Assembly: GCF_900109465.1 (NCBI RefSeq)
Contig: NZ_FOAZ01000009.1
Coordinates: 1-64,000 of the forward strand
Length of the DNA: 64,000 bases
Direction of reading: 5' to 3'
DNA from: Streptacidiphilus jiangxiensis
GTDB taxonomy: Bacteria > Actinomycetota > Actinomycetes > Streptomycetales > Streptomycetaceae
Position numbers and translations under genes: made by a program. Below, one piece after another: positions 8,227-17,413 of this stretch; positions within the stretch are counted from its first letter, which is position 1; each line of letters starts with the position of its first letter. The notes under the pieces are model-generated. The model searched no databases. It was given only the letters and a program-made list of their open reading frames with translations, and was not told the origin of the DNA.

Positions 8227-9156
8227 ATGACCGACGACCACCCGACCACCGCTGACCGCACCTCCCGAGCCCGCCTGTCCGCCGCCCGGGACTCACTGAC
8301 CGGCCTCGCTGCCGGCGACGCCTTCGGCGCCCAGTTCTTCGTGCCCGACAACCACCGCGCGCTGCAGGCGCGCCGACTCCCGTCCCCGCCATGGCCGTGG
8401 ACCGACGACACCGAGATGGCCTGCTCCGTCGTCCACGTCCTGCGTGGCCACGACACCGTGGATCAGGACGCGTTGGCGCGCTCGTTCGCCGCGCGCCACG
8501 ACGTGGATCGCGGCTACGGCCCCGCGACCAACCGCATGCTGCGCCTGGTCCGGCAGGAGGGCGGTGACTGGCGCGCCCTTGCTGCAGGGCTGTTCGACGG
8601 GCAGGGGTCGTGGGGGAACGGCGCCGCCATGCGGGTCGCCCCGCTCGGAGCCTGGTTCCGCGACGACCTCGCACGCGCGGTCCGGGAGGCCGAGCTCTCC
8701 GCACGGGTGACGCACACGCACCCCGAGGCCGTCGCAGGTGCCGTCGCCGTGGCCGTTGCCGCGGCCGTGGCGGCATGGGAGTCCGGGGCGCCGGCAACGG
8801 GGGAGGAACTGCTGCGGCTGGTCCTGCAACTGACACCGCACAGCCGCGTGCGCGACGGTCTCGCGGAGGCGCTGGACCTCCTGCCCCAACCGCACCCCGC
8901 GTTCGCGGCCCACCGCCTCGGCAACGGCCGACTGGTCAGCGCCCCCGACACCGTGCCGTTCGCCCTGTGGTGTGCGGCCCGGCATCTGGACCGCTACGAG
9001 GACGCGCTGTGGGCGTGCGCCTCGGCCGGGGGCGACGTGGACACCACCTGCGCGATCGTCGGCGGGATCGTCGCGGCGCGCGTCGGCGCCGGAGGCGTGC
9101 CTGCCCGCTGGCGCGAGGCGACGGAGGAGCTGCCGTCCTGGCTCGACCGGGGTTAG
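8227..9156 (+). CDS. ADP-ribosylglycohydrolase family protein
   Basis: A 309-residue protein of the DraG/ARH fold. The N-terminal GLAAGDAFGAQF, the metal-binding WTDDTEMA, the central GQGSWGNGAAMRVAPLG and the C-terminal GGDVDTTCAIVGGIVAA contain the conserved Asp/Thr ligands of the dinuclear Mg2+/Mn2+ centre. Members remove ADP-ribose from Arg, Ser or nucleic acid, or act on related substrates. A CAGGCT box 8 nt before ATG 8227 suggests a leaderless mRNA. No partner ADP-ribosyltransferase is seen nearby. Confidence 0.9.
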   Translation: MTDDHPTTADRTSRARLSAARDSLTGLAAGDAFGAQFFVPDNHRALQARRLPSPPWPWTDDTEMACSVVHVLRGHDTVDQDALARSFAARHDVDRGYGPATNRMLRLVRQEGGDWRALAAGLFDGQGSWGNGAAMRVAPLGAWFRDDLARAVREAELSARVTHTHPEAVAGAVAVAVAAAVAAWESGAPATGEELLRLVLQLTPHSRVRDGLAEALDLLPQPHPAFAAHRLGNGRLVSAPDTVPFALWCAARHLDRYEDALWACASAGGDVDTTCAIVGGIVAARVGAGGVPARWREATEELPSWLDRG

Positions 9157-9205
9157 CGGCTGAAGGCGATGAGCCGCATGCCCCGGTCGAGGGGCGGAGG
9201 TGCGG

Positions 9206-9973
9206 TCAGACCGCCGACCAGCCGTCGTCGACCGGCAGGATCACGCCGTTGATGTCGCCGGCCGCGTCCGAGGCGAGGAAGACGATCGCGGCGGCCTGCT
9301 CCTCCGGGGAGGCCATCCGGCCGATCGTGGCGCCGATCAGCGCGCCGACGACCTTCGGGCCGTGGGCCTCGGCGTCGGCCTGGACCTGGATGTTCGTCAT
9401 GGTCGGGCCCGGGGCGATGGCGTTGGTGCGGATGCCCTGGCCGCGGTACATGACCGCGAGGTTCTTCACCAGGCCGACGATCGCGTGCTTGGACGCGGTG
9501 TAGGCGGCGCCCGCCGCGCTGCCGCGCAGGCCGGCCTCGGAGGCGGTGAAGACGATCGCGCCGCGCCCGGCCGCCTGCAGGTGCGGGAGGACGGCGCGGG
9601 TCAGGCGGAACGGTGCGGTGAGGTTCACGTTGATGACGCGGTCCCACTCGGCGTCGTCGGTCTCGCCGAGTGCGGACATCCGGTCCATCACCCCGGCGTT
9701 GTTGACCAGCACGTCGACGCCGCCGAAGGCCTCCACCGCGCCGGCGACGACCCGGTCCACGACCTGCTGGTCGCTCAGGTCGCCGACGACGGCGACGGCG
9801 GTGCCGCCCGCGTCGGCGATCTCCTTGACGACCTGCTCGGCCGCCTCCGCGTTCAGGTCCGCGACCAGGACCCGGGCGCCGCGCCCGGCGAAGGCGAGGG
9901 CGGCGGCCCGGCCGATGCCGGAGCCGGCTCCGGTGACGACGACGCTGCGGTCCTCGAATCCGGTGGTGATCAT
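9206..9973 (-). CDS. short-chain dehydrogenase/reductase
   Basis: A 255-residue classical SDR with cofactor loop TGAGSGIG, the LVNNAG motif, catalytic Ser (TASEAG), YTASK catalytic Tyr/Lys and PGPTMTN. An Asp after beta-2 (VADLN) suggests NAD(H) preference. Only about 50 bp separate its start from the stop of the upstream MFS gene on the same strand, so they probably form one transcript. Substrate unknown. Confidence 0.9.
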   Translation of the reverse strand: MITTGFEDRSVVVTGAGSGIGRAAALAFAGRGARVLVADLNAEAAEQVVKEIADAGGTAVAVVGDLSDQQVVDRVVAGAVEAFGGVDVLVNNAGVMDRMSALGETDDAEWDRVINVNLTAPFRLTRAVLPHLQAAGRGAIVFTASEAGLRGSAAGAAYTASKHAIVGLVKNLAVMYRGQGIRTNAIAPGPTMTNIQVQADAEAHGPKVVGALIGATIGRMASPEEQAAAIVFLASDAAGDINGVILPVDDGWSAV

Positions 9974-10024
9974 TGAGCTACTCCTTCGAGCTTTCGAACG
10001 GTGCGCACGGGTGGGTGCGGTGGG

Positions 10025-11497
10025 TCAGCGGGCCTCGCCGGCCTCGGCGGGGACGTGAGCCGGGTCGTTCGCCCCGTCGGTGGCGTCGGTGGCGTCGGCG
10101 GTGGGCGTGGGTCGTCGCAGCGGGATGCAGGCGGCGACCGCCGCCGCGACGACCGCCACGCCGCATCCGATGAGCATGCCGGTGCGGAAGCCGTTCAGCG
10201 ACGGCAGGGAGTACGGGCCGAACCGGGTGGTCATGTGGGACAGGACGACACCGACGACCGCCGCGGACAGCGTGGTCCCGATGGAGCGCATCAGGGTGTT
10301 GAAGCTGTTGGCGGAGCCCGTCTCGGAGAGCGGCACGGCACTCATGATGAGCGCCGGCATCGCGCCGTAGGCGAGAGCCACGCCGCTGTTGGTGACGATC
10401 GAGACGACCAGCAGGCCCCAGACCGAGCCCATCAGGGCAAGGGACGAGCCGTAGCCGGCGGCGATGACGAGGCTGCCGACGACGAGCGTCGTCTTCGGGG
10501 TGCGGGCGGCGGAGAGCTTGGCGCCGAGCGGGGAGACGAGCATCATCATCAGGCCCGCCGGGGCCATCCACAGACCGGCGGCCTGCATGGACTGGCCCAG
10601 GCCGTAGCCGGTGGCCTTGGGCAGCTGCAGCAGCTGAGGGGAGATCAGGGCCGCGGCGTACATGGCGAAGCCGACGACGACGGACGCGGCGTTGGTCAGC
10701 AGCACCTGGCCGCGCGCGGTGACCCGCAGATCCACCAGCGGGGACGTCGAGCGCAGCTCCCACCAGCCCCACCCGAGCAGCACGACGACCGCGGTCGCGA
10801 GCAGCCCGAGGGTGGTGCCGCTGGTCCAGCCCCAGTCGGCGCCCTTGGAGATGGCGAGCAGCAGGCAGACCAAGCCGGTGCCGAGGCCGAGCGCGCCGGG
10901 CAGGTCGAAGCTGCCGGTGGCGCGCGGCGGCACGGCCGGGATCAGCGTCCAGACCAGGGCGGCGACGAGGAGGCTCAGGGCGGCGGCGGCCCAGAACAGG
11001 ACGTGCCAGTTGGCGTGCTGGGCCACGGCGGCCGAGATCGGCAGGCCGAGTGCGCCGCCGATGCCGAGGGAGGAGCTGATCAGAGCGATCGCGGAGCCGA
11101 GGCGCTCCGGCGGCAGCAGGTCGCGCAGGATGCTGATGCCGATCGGGACCATGCCCGCGCCGATGCCCTGCAGGCCGCGTCCGACGATCATGGCGGCCAG
11201 CGAGCCGGCCGTCGCGCAGACCACGGAGCCCGCGATCAGCGGGACGGTGCATGCGATGAGCATGCGCTTCTTGCCGTGGAGGTCGGCCAGGCGTCCGATC
11301 GCGGGGGTCGTGACGGCGGCGGCCAGCAGCGTGGCGGTGACCGCCCAGGAGGCGTTGCCGGCGGTGGTGTGCAGCAGTGTCGGCAACTCGCCGATCAGCG
11401 GCACGATCAGCGTCTGCATCAGCGAGGCGACGATGCCTGCGACTGCCAGCACACCGACGACGACGCCCGGGCGGGGTGCCGGCTGTGAGCCGTCCAT
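10025..11497 (-). CDS. MFS transporter, DHA2-like (14 TM) drug exporter
   Basis: A 490-residue membrane protein starting MDGSQPAPRPG, with the MFS motif A loop GRLADLHGKKRM, motif C-like GIGGALGLPI and about 14 hydrophobic helices, typical of DHA2 proton-coupled multidrug exporters. ATG 11497 is preferred over upstream in-frame starts because AAGGAG lies 8 bp before it. The C-terminus is Asp/Ala-rich. A near-palindromic operator lies about 45 bp upstream; no regulator gene adjoins, so the repressor must be elsewhere. Confidence 0.92.
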   Translation of the reverse strand: MDGSQPAPRPGVVVGVLAVAGIVASLMQTLIVPLIGELPTLLHTTAGNASWAVTATLLAAAVTTPAIGRLADLHGKKRMLIACTVPLIAGSVVCATAGSLAAMIVGRGLQGIGAGMVPIGISILRDLLPPERLGSAIALISSSLGIGGALGLPISAAVAQHANWHVLFWAAAALSLLVAALVWTLIPAVPPRATGSFDLPGALGLGTGLVCLLLAISKGADWGWTSGTTLGLLATAVVVLLGWGWWELRSTSPLVDLRVTARGQVLLTNAASVVVGFAMYAAALISPQLLQLPKATGYGLGQSMQAAGLWMAPAGLMMMLVSPLGAKLSAARTPKTTLVVGSLVIAAGYGSSLALMGSVWGLLVVSIVTNSGVALAYGAMPALIMSAVPLSETGSANSFNTLMRSIGTTLSAAVVGVVLSHMTTRFGPYSLPSLNGFRTGMLIGCGVAVVAAAVAACIPLRRPTPTADATDATDGANDPAHVPAEAGEAR

Positions 11498-11540
11498 GCG
11501 GTTCTCCTTGCGATGAGGTGCGGCGGTGCGAATGGGAGAG

Positions 11541-11557
11541 ATATGCACAGTACATAT
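11541..11557. promoter_or_regulatory. near-palindromic operator ATATGCACAGTACATAT
   Basis: A 17-bp inverted repeat with one mismatched pair around a central A, in the divergent region 44 bp upstream of the MFS start. A tandem GTGCACAAT-type repeat (about 11560-11578) adjoins it. Both lie where the MFS promoter should be, so they are likely TetR/MarR-type binding sites (inference). Confidence 0.6.
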
Positions 11558-11726
11558 CGCGTGCACAATGCACAATGCGCGCATCGCCGCGCTTCGGCGG
11601 CGCAGGACGGCCGAGTGAGGGAGTTGCTGCCCATGTGGAGGTTTGTGGGAGCTTGCATAACGATGCAGCTGACCGCCCGGTAAGGATCTTGTGTGCCATG
11701 GCGACGGAGCCTTAGGTTCCGGTGTC

Positions 11727-12728
11727 GTGTTCAGCTCACCCCTCATCAGCGTCATCGTGGCCGCTCACGACCTCCAGGGAGGCCTGACGACCTGCCTCCA
11801 GTCGGTCCTCGCCCAGGGCTTCCGCGACATCGAAGTGATCGTCGTCGCCGACGCCTCCCCTGACTGCCCCTCCGGCGTCATCGGAGCGGCGGAGTCGGAC
11901 GACGACCGCGTCACCGTCGTGCGCCTGGACTTCGTCGCCGGAATCGGCGCCCTCCGCAACGCGGGCGCCGAGCGGGCCAGAGGGAGCTACCTGCTCTTCC
12001 TCGACAGCGACCACGTGATCTGGGACGGCATCCTCGAGGCGATGGCCGACCGCGTGCGCACCCTGGACAGCCCCGACGTGCTGCTCTTCGGGCACACCCG
12101 CCTGCACCGCGGCCGCTCCTGGCCCGGTGGGGCCGCCGAGGTGCTCTCCGTGCAGGACGCCAAGCCGTTCTCGTCCGTTGAGCAGCCGCAACTCTTCGGC
12201 GTCCCCGCCTACATCTGGGACCGCCTGATCCGCCGCGAGCTGTGGACCGCCACCGGGGTGGCCTTCCCCGACGGCATGCACGAGGAGATCCCCGTCGTGC
12301 ACCGGCTCATGCTCGACGCCGCGAGCGTGGGCGTGCTCAAGTGGGACTGCGTCCAACTCCGCCGCCGGCACACCGTCCACCCCGCAGGCGGCCCCGAAGG
12401 CAGCCAGTTCGACGTGTTCGGCCGCTATGAGGAGAGCTTCGCCTTGCTCGCCGAGCACGGCCGGGTCGACGCCGTCCCGTTCCTGTTCACCCGGATGGTC
12501 CGTCAGTACCTGTTCCTGCTGAACCTGTCGGGTTGCCTCGGACGGTCGGAGCGGTCGCGCTTCTTCCAGCGGGCCGCCGAGCACTACCAGCGCTTCCAGC
12601 CCGAGGGCTACGAGCGCCCGGCGGGTCGCGAGGGCGTCAAGTTCCAGCTGCTGGGCAACGGCGGGTACGCCGCGTTCCAGACCGCCCGACTCCCCAATGT
12701 CGCCCGGGGCGTGCTGTCGCGGTCGTGA
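11727..12728 (+). CDS. glycosyltransferase family 2 protein
   Basis: A 333-residue GT-A glycosyltransferase: N-terminal ISVIVAAHDLQGGL, a donor-binding VVADASPDC stretch and a metal-binding region LLFLDSDHVIW, where DSD takes the DxD role. C-terminal RRRHTVHP...LFTRMVRQYLFLL resembles enzymes making wall polymers or capsule. The GTG start follows TAGGTT (11713-11718) by 8 nt, a leaderless arrangement. No membrane segments, so it acts at the cytosolic membrane face or in the cytosol. The acceptor is unknown. Confidence 0.88.
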   Translation: MFSSPLISVIVAAHDLQGGLTTCLQSVLAQGFRDIEVIVVADASPDCPSGVIGAAESDDDRVTVVRLDFVAGIGALRNAGAERARGSYLLFLDSDHVIWDGILEAMADRVRTLDSPDVLLFGHTRLHRGRSWPGGAAEVLSVQDAKPFSSVEQPQLFGVPAYIWDRLIRRELWTATGVAFPDGMHEEIPVVHRLMLDAASVGVLKWDCVQLRRRHTVHPAGGPEGSQFDVFGRYEESFALLAEHGRVDAVPFLFTRMVRQYLFLLNLSGCLGRSERSRFFQRAAEHYQRFQPEGYERPAGREGVKFQLLGNGGYAAFQTARLPNVARGVLSRS

Positions 12729-12750
12729 CCTGTCCGGGCGCGTGGGCGCC

Positions 12751-13743
12751 TCAGTCGCCGACGCAGGCCGGGGCCGTGTCCGACCGGTGTGCGCTCGCGT
12801 AGGCGACCGCGGCCGCGGCGACGTCCAACGCAGCGTGTCCGGTCGACTTGAAGACCGTCAGCTCCGCGTCGTCACGGCGACCGGGGTGGGTGCCGTCCAG
12901 GACGGAGCCGAGCAGGGTGACCCGCTCGGGCGGAAGGCCCTGCAACTCGTGGGCGCCGGCGGGCGGCGCGGCGCCCGCCGCCCCTGGCCACTCGGCGAAC
13001 ACGGAGGCGTCGCGGATCGTCCCGGCGTCCAGCTCGGGACCCTCCGAGCCGCCGACGGACCCGACATGGGCCCCCGGGGCCAGCCACTCGCGTCGCAGCA
13101 CGGGGGCGTGCGCGCCGGTGCAGCACAGCACGGCGTCCGCACCACGCACCGCCGCCTCTATGGACTCCGCCGCCCGCACCCCGAACCGCTCGGCCAAGGT
13201 GGCGACCTGAGCGGCCGTCCGGCCCGCGAGCACGACCTCGACGTCACCGGGGGCGCCACCGGCTCTCGGGGCGCTCTGGCCGACCGGGCCGCGCGTCAGC
13301 AGGGCGAGCTGGGCGGCCGCCTGCGTGCCGGTGCCGATCACGGCGATCCGGCGGGTGTCGCGGCGGGCCAGTGCGCGCAGGGCGAGCGTGGCCGTGGCGG
13401 CGGTGCGCAGCGCCGTCAGCGGTTCCGCGTCCAGGATCGCGAGCAGGCGGCCGTCCTGCTCGTCGAAGTGGGCCACCAGGCCGCGGTGACTGCTGCGGCC
13501 GGGCCGCGCGGGGTCCGGGAACACCGTGATCAGCTTGGCGGCCAGACCGAGCCCCGGGACATGGCCGGGCATCGCGCCGAGCAGCCCGTGCGGCGACCGT
13601 GCGGCGATCCGCGGCGGGCTCGACGCCTCCCCGCGCGCGATCGAGACCAGCGCGCGCGTCAGCGCGGCACCGAGCGCCCCGGCATCGGCGAGCGCCGCCT
13701 CGGTGCGGGCGCGGTCCAGGACCAGGAACGGTTCGGTGGTCAT
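12751..13743 (-). CDS. ornithine cyclodeaminase / mu-crystallin family protein
   Basis: A 330-residue protein with the family's dinucleotide-binding VIGTGTQAAAQLALL, the upstream LGLAAKLITVFPDP containing the conserved Lys, and GSVGGSEGPELDAGTI. Members include ornithine cyclodeaminase, alanine dehydrogenase and ketimine reductases, so the precise reaction is open. Its ATG overlaps the stop of the IclR regulator (ATGA, 13740-13743), so the two are cotranscribed and face an amidohydrolase/dipeptidase operon. Possibly it handles an amino acid released by that operon (inference). Confidence 0.85.
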   Translation of the reverse strand: MTTEPFLVLDRARTEAALADAGALGAALTRALVSIARGEASSPPRIAARSPHGLLGAMPGHVPGLGLAAKLITVFPDPARPGRSSHRGLVAHFDEQDGRLLAILDAEPLTALRTAATATLALRALARRDTRRIAVIGTGTQAAAQLALLTRGPVGQSAPRAGGAPGDVEVVLAGRTAAQVATLAERFGVRAAESIEAAVRGADAVLCCTGAHAPVLRREWLAPGAHVGSVGGSEGPELDAGTIRDASVFAEWPGAAGAAPPAGAHELQGLPPERVTLLGSVLDGTHPGRRDDAELTVFKSTGHAALDVAAAAVAYASAHRSDTAPACVGD

Positions 13744-14546
13744 GCGTTCCCCTCGGCGGAGGCGTCGCTCCCGAGCCGGGTGGCTGTCGCCCCCGGCGCG
13801 GTCAGCCGCAGCAACTCGTCACCCAGGCGGTCGGTGGCCTCCCGCAGCCGGCGCTCCAGCGCCGTCAGCCCCTCGTCGTCGAATTCGCCCACCGGCCCGA
13901 CCAGGGTGATCGCGCAGACCGGCGGCGCGTCGGGAGTCGGTCGGACCGCCCGACCGACCGAGGCGATGAGCCGCTCGGCGCGCCCGCGTTGGACGGCGAA
14001 GCCGGTCGCCGCGGCGCGGTCCAGCGCGTCGAGGAGCCCGTCGGGCCCCTCCATCTGGTAACCGTCCGCCCGGGCCGGGCCGAGGTAGGGGGCCCGGGCC
14101 TCCGGGGCGAGGGCGGCCACCAGGGCCAGTGGGCCCGCGAAACGGTGGACGGGCAGCAGCTCGTCGCGCAGATCGCTGATCATCTCCAGCCGGTTCGGCC
14201 GGACCACGTCCACCACCCTGGCCCGATCCGCGGCCAGGACCTGGAGGTTCACCATCATGCCCGTGCCCTGGGCGAGCTCCTCCAGCACCGGCCGGGAGAC
14301 GCCCGCGAGCGACGTCGCGGCGGCCGAGCGGGAGAGCCGCAACACCGCCGTCCCGGGCAGGTAGTGGTCGCCCACGCGCATCACCCAGCCGCGGCGGACG
14401 AGGTCCACCAGGACGCGGTAGGCGGTGCCGCGGTGCAGCCCCACCCGGTCCGCGATCTCGGCCAGGCGCAGCGGACGGTCCGAGCCGGCGACGGCCTCGA
14501 TCAGGTCGAGCGCCTTGTCGACGGCGGAGCTGGAGGACGCGGGCAC
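13740..14546 (-). CDS. IclR-family transcriptional regulator
   Basis: A 268-residue regulator with N-terminal winged helix (KALDLIEAVAG...RLAEIADRVGLHRGTAYRVL), followed by the IclR effector domain (about residues 80-255), including MISDLRDELLPVHRFAGPLAL. First gene of a two-gene unit with the ornithine cyclodeaminase-like protein, divergent from the amidohydrolase operon. It probably binds the palindromic sites at 14611-14652 and controls both directions. Confidence 0.92.
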   Translation of the reverse strand: MPASSSSAVDKALDLIEAVAGSDRPLRLAEIADRVGLHRGTAYRVLVDLVRRGWVMRVGDHYLPGTAVLRLSRSAAATSLAGVSRPVLEELAQGTGMMVNLQVLAADRARVVDVVRPNRLEMISDLRDELLPVHRFAGPLALVAALAPEARAPYLGPARADGYQMEGPDGLLDALDRAAATGFAVQRGRAERLIASVGRAVRPTPDAPPVCAITLVGPVGEFDDEGLTALERRLREATDRLGDELLRLTAPGATATRLGSDASAEGNA

Positions 14547-14610
14547 GGCGCTCCTTTCGGGTCGCGGCGGACTGTCCGGTTGTCGGAGGGGTCCGTTAGG
14601 GTGTGAACCA

Positions 14611-14652
14611 CTGTTGCAAGTATTGAACCAGATGTTTCAGCTGATGCAACAG
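14611..14652. promoter_or_regulatory. candidate IclR operator pair
   Basis: The divergent region contains an outer inverted repeat CTGTTGCA (14611-14618) / TGCAACAG (14645-14652). Within it are two imperfect palindromes: GTTGCAAGTATTGAAC (14613-14628) and GTTTCAGCTGATGCAAC (14634-14650). Both use GTT-x-CA half sites, fitting IclR-type dimers. The sites lie between the IclR start and the amidohydrolase start. Confidence 0.65.
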
Positions 14653-14711
14653 TCTTGATGCAGCAGTCACTCGATCGAGTCTGTGGACAACCGGAACTGG
14701 AAGGGGAGGCC

Positions 14712-16019
14712 ATGCAGGTCGCATACCGCGGCGCCACGCTCCTGGACGGCACGGGCGCGCCCGCCCGCGCCGGCGTCACGATCCTGGTCGTGGAGGGGAC
14801 GATCGCGCGGGTGGCACCGGACGCGCAGTTCACCGCGGCCGACCTCGACGGCGTCGAGGTCCTCGACCTGGGCGGGCGGCACGTCATCCCCGGTCTGATC
14901 GACGCCCACCAGCACATCGCCACCCCGCCCGACCGCCCCCTGGCCGAGGCCACCCTGCGGCGCGACTTCTTCGGGGGCGTCACCGCCACCCGGGACATGG
15001 CCGACGACCTGCGTCAGGTCGCGGACATCGCCCGCGCCGCGCTGGTCGGCGAGCTGGCCGCCCCGGACATTCACTACGCCGCGCTGATGGCCGGTCCCAG
15101 CTTCTTCGCCGACCCGCGCACCTGGCAGGTCTCCCAGGGCGCGACCCCGGGTGAGGTCCCGTGGATGCAGGCGATCACCGCCGAGACGGACCTGCCCCTC
15201 GCCGTCGCGATGGCCCGCGGCACCTACGCCACCGCCGTCAAGATCTACGCCAACCTGCCCGGCGAGCTCGTCGCCGCGATCACCGCCGAGGCACACCGCC
15301 AGGGCCTGGCCGTCTGGGCCCACGCCGCCGTCTTCCCGGCCACTCCCGGCCAGGTCGTCGCCGCCGGAGTCGACTCGGTCTCGCACGCGCACCTGCTCGT
15401 CCACGAGGCCGCCGACCGCCCGCTGACCACGTACCAGGACAAGCCCCCCGTCGACTTCGCCCGGTTCGCCGGCGCGGACGACGCCGAGCTCGGTCTCCTC
15501 CTCGCCGAGATGCGCCGCCGCGGCACGGTCCTGGACGCCACGGCGAGCCTGTGGGCGACGCTGGGCCGCGAGGCGGCCGACAAGGAGAGCCGCGCCCGCG
15601 CCGCCGAGCTCGACGGGCTCAACGCCGCACTGACCACGCAGGCTCTGCGCGCCGGTGTGTCGGTCTGCGCCGGCACCGACCGCGATCCGGATCCGACCGA
15701 CCCCTGGCCCCCGCTCTTCGACGAGCTCGACTACTTCGTCGACCGCTGCGGGCTCACCCCCGTCGAGGCGCTGCGCTGCGCCAGCCACGGCGGCGCGCTC
15801 AGCCTCGGTGCCCAGGAGCGCCTCGGCACCGTCGAGCCCGGCAAGCAGGCCGACTTCGTGGTCCTCGACGAGGACCCGGCCCACTCCCTGGCCGCCCTGC
15901 GCAGCGTCGTCCACGTCGTCAAGCGCGGACGGCGGTACGACCGCGCCGAGTTCGACGCCGAACGGCGCTCCGCCTCGACGGCCGGCACCACCCTCGCGAA
16001 CGGAGCCCCCGCGGTATGA
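14712..16019 (+). CDS. metal-dependent amidohydrolase (imidazolonepropionase-like)
   Basis: A 435-residue cyclic amidohydrolase. HVIPGLIDAHQHI supplies the HxH metal motif, AVKIYANLP the bridging Lys position, VWAHAAVF and VSHAHLLVH the following His ligands, and AGTDRDPDP the catalytic Asp. The C-terminus GTVEPGKQADFVVLDEDP is the usual composite beta-sandwich end. ATG 14712 has GGAAGGGGAGG just before it. The stop overlaps the next ATG. It probably hydrolyses a cyclic amide or peptide-like compound, with substrate undetermined; the neighbours suggest amino-acid or dipeptide catabolism. Confidence 0.88.
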   Translation: MQVAYRGATLLDGTGAPARAGVTILVVEGTIARVAPDAQFTAADLDGVEVLDLGGRHVIPGLIDAHQHIATPPDRPLAEATLRRDFFGGVTATRDMADDLRQVADIARAALVGELAAPDIHYAALMAGPSFFADPRTWQVSQGATPGEVPWMQAITAETDLPLAVAMARGTYATAVKIYANLPGELVAAITAEAHRQGLAVWAHAAVFPATPGQVVAAGVDSVSHAHLLVHEAADRPLTTYQDKPPVDFARFAGADDAELGLLLAEMRRRGTVLDATASLWATLGREAADKESRARAAELDGLNAALTTQALRAGVSVCAGTDRDPDPTDPWPPLFDELDYFVDRCGLTPVEALRCASHGGALSLGAQERLGTVEPGKQADFVVLDEDPAHSLAALRSVVHVVKRGRRYDRAEFDAERRSASTAGTTLANGAPAV

Positions 16020-17137
16020 GCACCACGAGCAGCAGTGCCACCAGCCCCGGACGCCCCGGGCGCCGCACGCTGGGCTTCCCGGTCGTCAACGCCCTGGGCG
16101 GCCTGGAGAACCCGAACGCCGTCCCGGAGTCCGCCGCGCAGCTCCAGCAGACCAGCGAGGAGCTCGTCGTCGACGAGCGGGCTCTCGCCGAGGCGCACGC
16201 CTCCGGTCTGACGGCCGTCAACATCACCCTCGGGTACACCCTGGGCGACCTTCCGCCCTACCCCCACACCCTGCGCGAGCTCGACGTCTGGGACGAGATC
16301 ATCGCGGCCCGCCCCGACGACCTGGTCAAGGTGGTGCGGGCCGACGACATCCGGCGCGCCCACGCCGAGGGGCGCGTCGGCGTGATCTACGGATTCCAGA
16401 ACGCCGTCCAGGTCGGCGAGGAGCCCGAGGTCATCGCCGAGCGGGTGGGCCGGTTCGCGCGGCGCGGCGTCCGTGTCGTCCAGCTGACCTACAACCAGGC
16501 CAACCATCTCGGCGACGGATCGATGGCCCCGGAGAACCGAGGCCTGACCGATCTCGGGCGTGCCACCGTCGAGGCGCTCAACGAGCACCGCCTGATGGTC
16601 GACCTGTCCCACAGCGGTGAGAACACCTGCCTGGAGGCCGCTCGGGTGTCGCGGCAGCCGGTCTCCATCAACCACACCGGCTGTCGGGCCCTGGCCGACC
16701 TGCCGCGCAACAAGACCGACGAGGAGCTGCGCCTGGTCGCGGAGCGTGGCGGCTTCGTGGGTGTCTACTTCATGCCCTTCCTCACGCTCTCCGGTCACGC
16801 CGGTGCCGCCGACGTGGTGGAGCACATCGTGCACGCGGTCGACGTCTGCGGCGAGGACGCCGTGGGCATCGGCACGGACGGGCCGGTCACCGCCATCGAC
16901 GACCTCGACGCCTACCGCGTCCTGCTCGCGGACCAGGTCGCCGAGCGGGCCCGCGCCGGAGTCGGCGCGGCCGGGGAGCGCAGCGACACCCTGCCCTTCG
17001 TCGAGGACCTGCGGGGAGTGGACCAGTTCCGCGACCTGGCCCGCCTGCTGGAGCAGCGTGGCTACGGCGAGGAGCGCATCGCCAAGATCATGGGTGGCAA
17101 CTTCCTGGCCTACGCGGACCGCGTCTGGGCGCCCTGA
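16016..17137 (+). CDS. peptidase M19 (membrane/renal dipeptidase) family protein, divergent metal site
   Basis: A 373-residue protein of the M19 alpha/beta barrel. The second half matches the family well: DLSH (His199) and, exactly 21 residues on, NHTGCRAL (His220), the spacing of the His198/His219 zinc ligands in renal dipeptidase; then PRNKTDEEL, GGFVGVYFMPF and GIGTDGPV. The usual N-terminal DGHxD is replaced by NALGGLENPN, and the usual Glu segment by GVIYGFQNA, so first-site ligands appear missing. There is no signal peptide, despite the family name. Translationally coupled to the amidohydrolase (ATGA). Confidence 0.82.
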   Translation: MSTTSSSATSPGRPGRRTLGFPVVNALGGLENPNAVPESAAQLQQTSEELVVDERALAEAHASGLTAVNITLGYTLGDLPPYPHTLRELDVWDEIIAARPDDLVKVVRADDIRRAHAEGRVGVIYGFQNAVQVGEEPEVIAERVGRFARRGVRVVQLTYNQANHLGDGSMAPENRGLTDLGRATVEALNEHRLMVDLSHSGENTCLEAARVSRQPVSINHTGCRALADLPRNKTDEELRLVAERGGFVGVYFMPFLTLSGHAGAADVVEHIVHAVDVCGEDAVGIGTDGPVTAIDDLDAYRVLLADQVAERARAGVGAAGERSDTLPFVEDLRGVDQFRDLARLLEQRGYGEERIAKIMGGNFLAYADRVWAP

Positions 17138-17167
17138 CGCGGTCCGCCGCTGCGACCGGCCGGCCGG

Positions 17168-17413
17168 TCAGGATGCCAGGTGGCAGTTGGTCAGGCGCAT
17201 GCCCAGGAACGACGGCATGACGGCCGAGGCGCCGTCGATGTCCGTGGTCTGGACCGTGGCGGTGGAGTCGGAGTCGCCGACGTTGCAGACGTACGTCTGC
17301 GACTGCGAGCGGTTGTCGCCCGAGTCGGCGGACGCCGTGGTGGGCAGGGTCGTCAGGCCGACGATGGTCAGCAGCAGCCCGCCCGCCAGCACGGTTCCAA
17401 GACGACGGATCAT
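17168..17413 (-). CDS. small secreted protein, unknown
   Basis: An 81-residue preprotein with a Sec signal peptide (MIRRLGTVLAGGLLLTIVGL...TTASA|DSG). The mature part of about 50 residues contains two Cys (YVCNVG, TNCHL), able to form one disulfide, and is Ser/Thr/Asp-rich. A Shine-Dalgarno-like AGGAG lies upstream of ATG 17413. No family recognised. Confidence 0.7.
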   Translation of the reverse strand: MIRRLGTVLAGGLLLTIVGLTTLPTTASADSGDNRSQSQTYVCNVGDSDSTATVQTTDIDGASAVMPSFLGMRLTNCHLAS

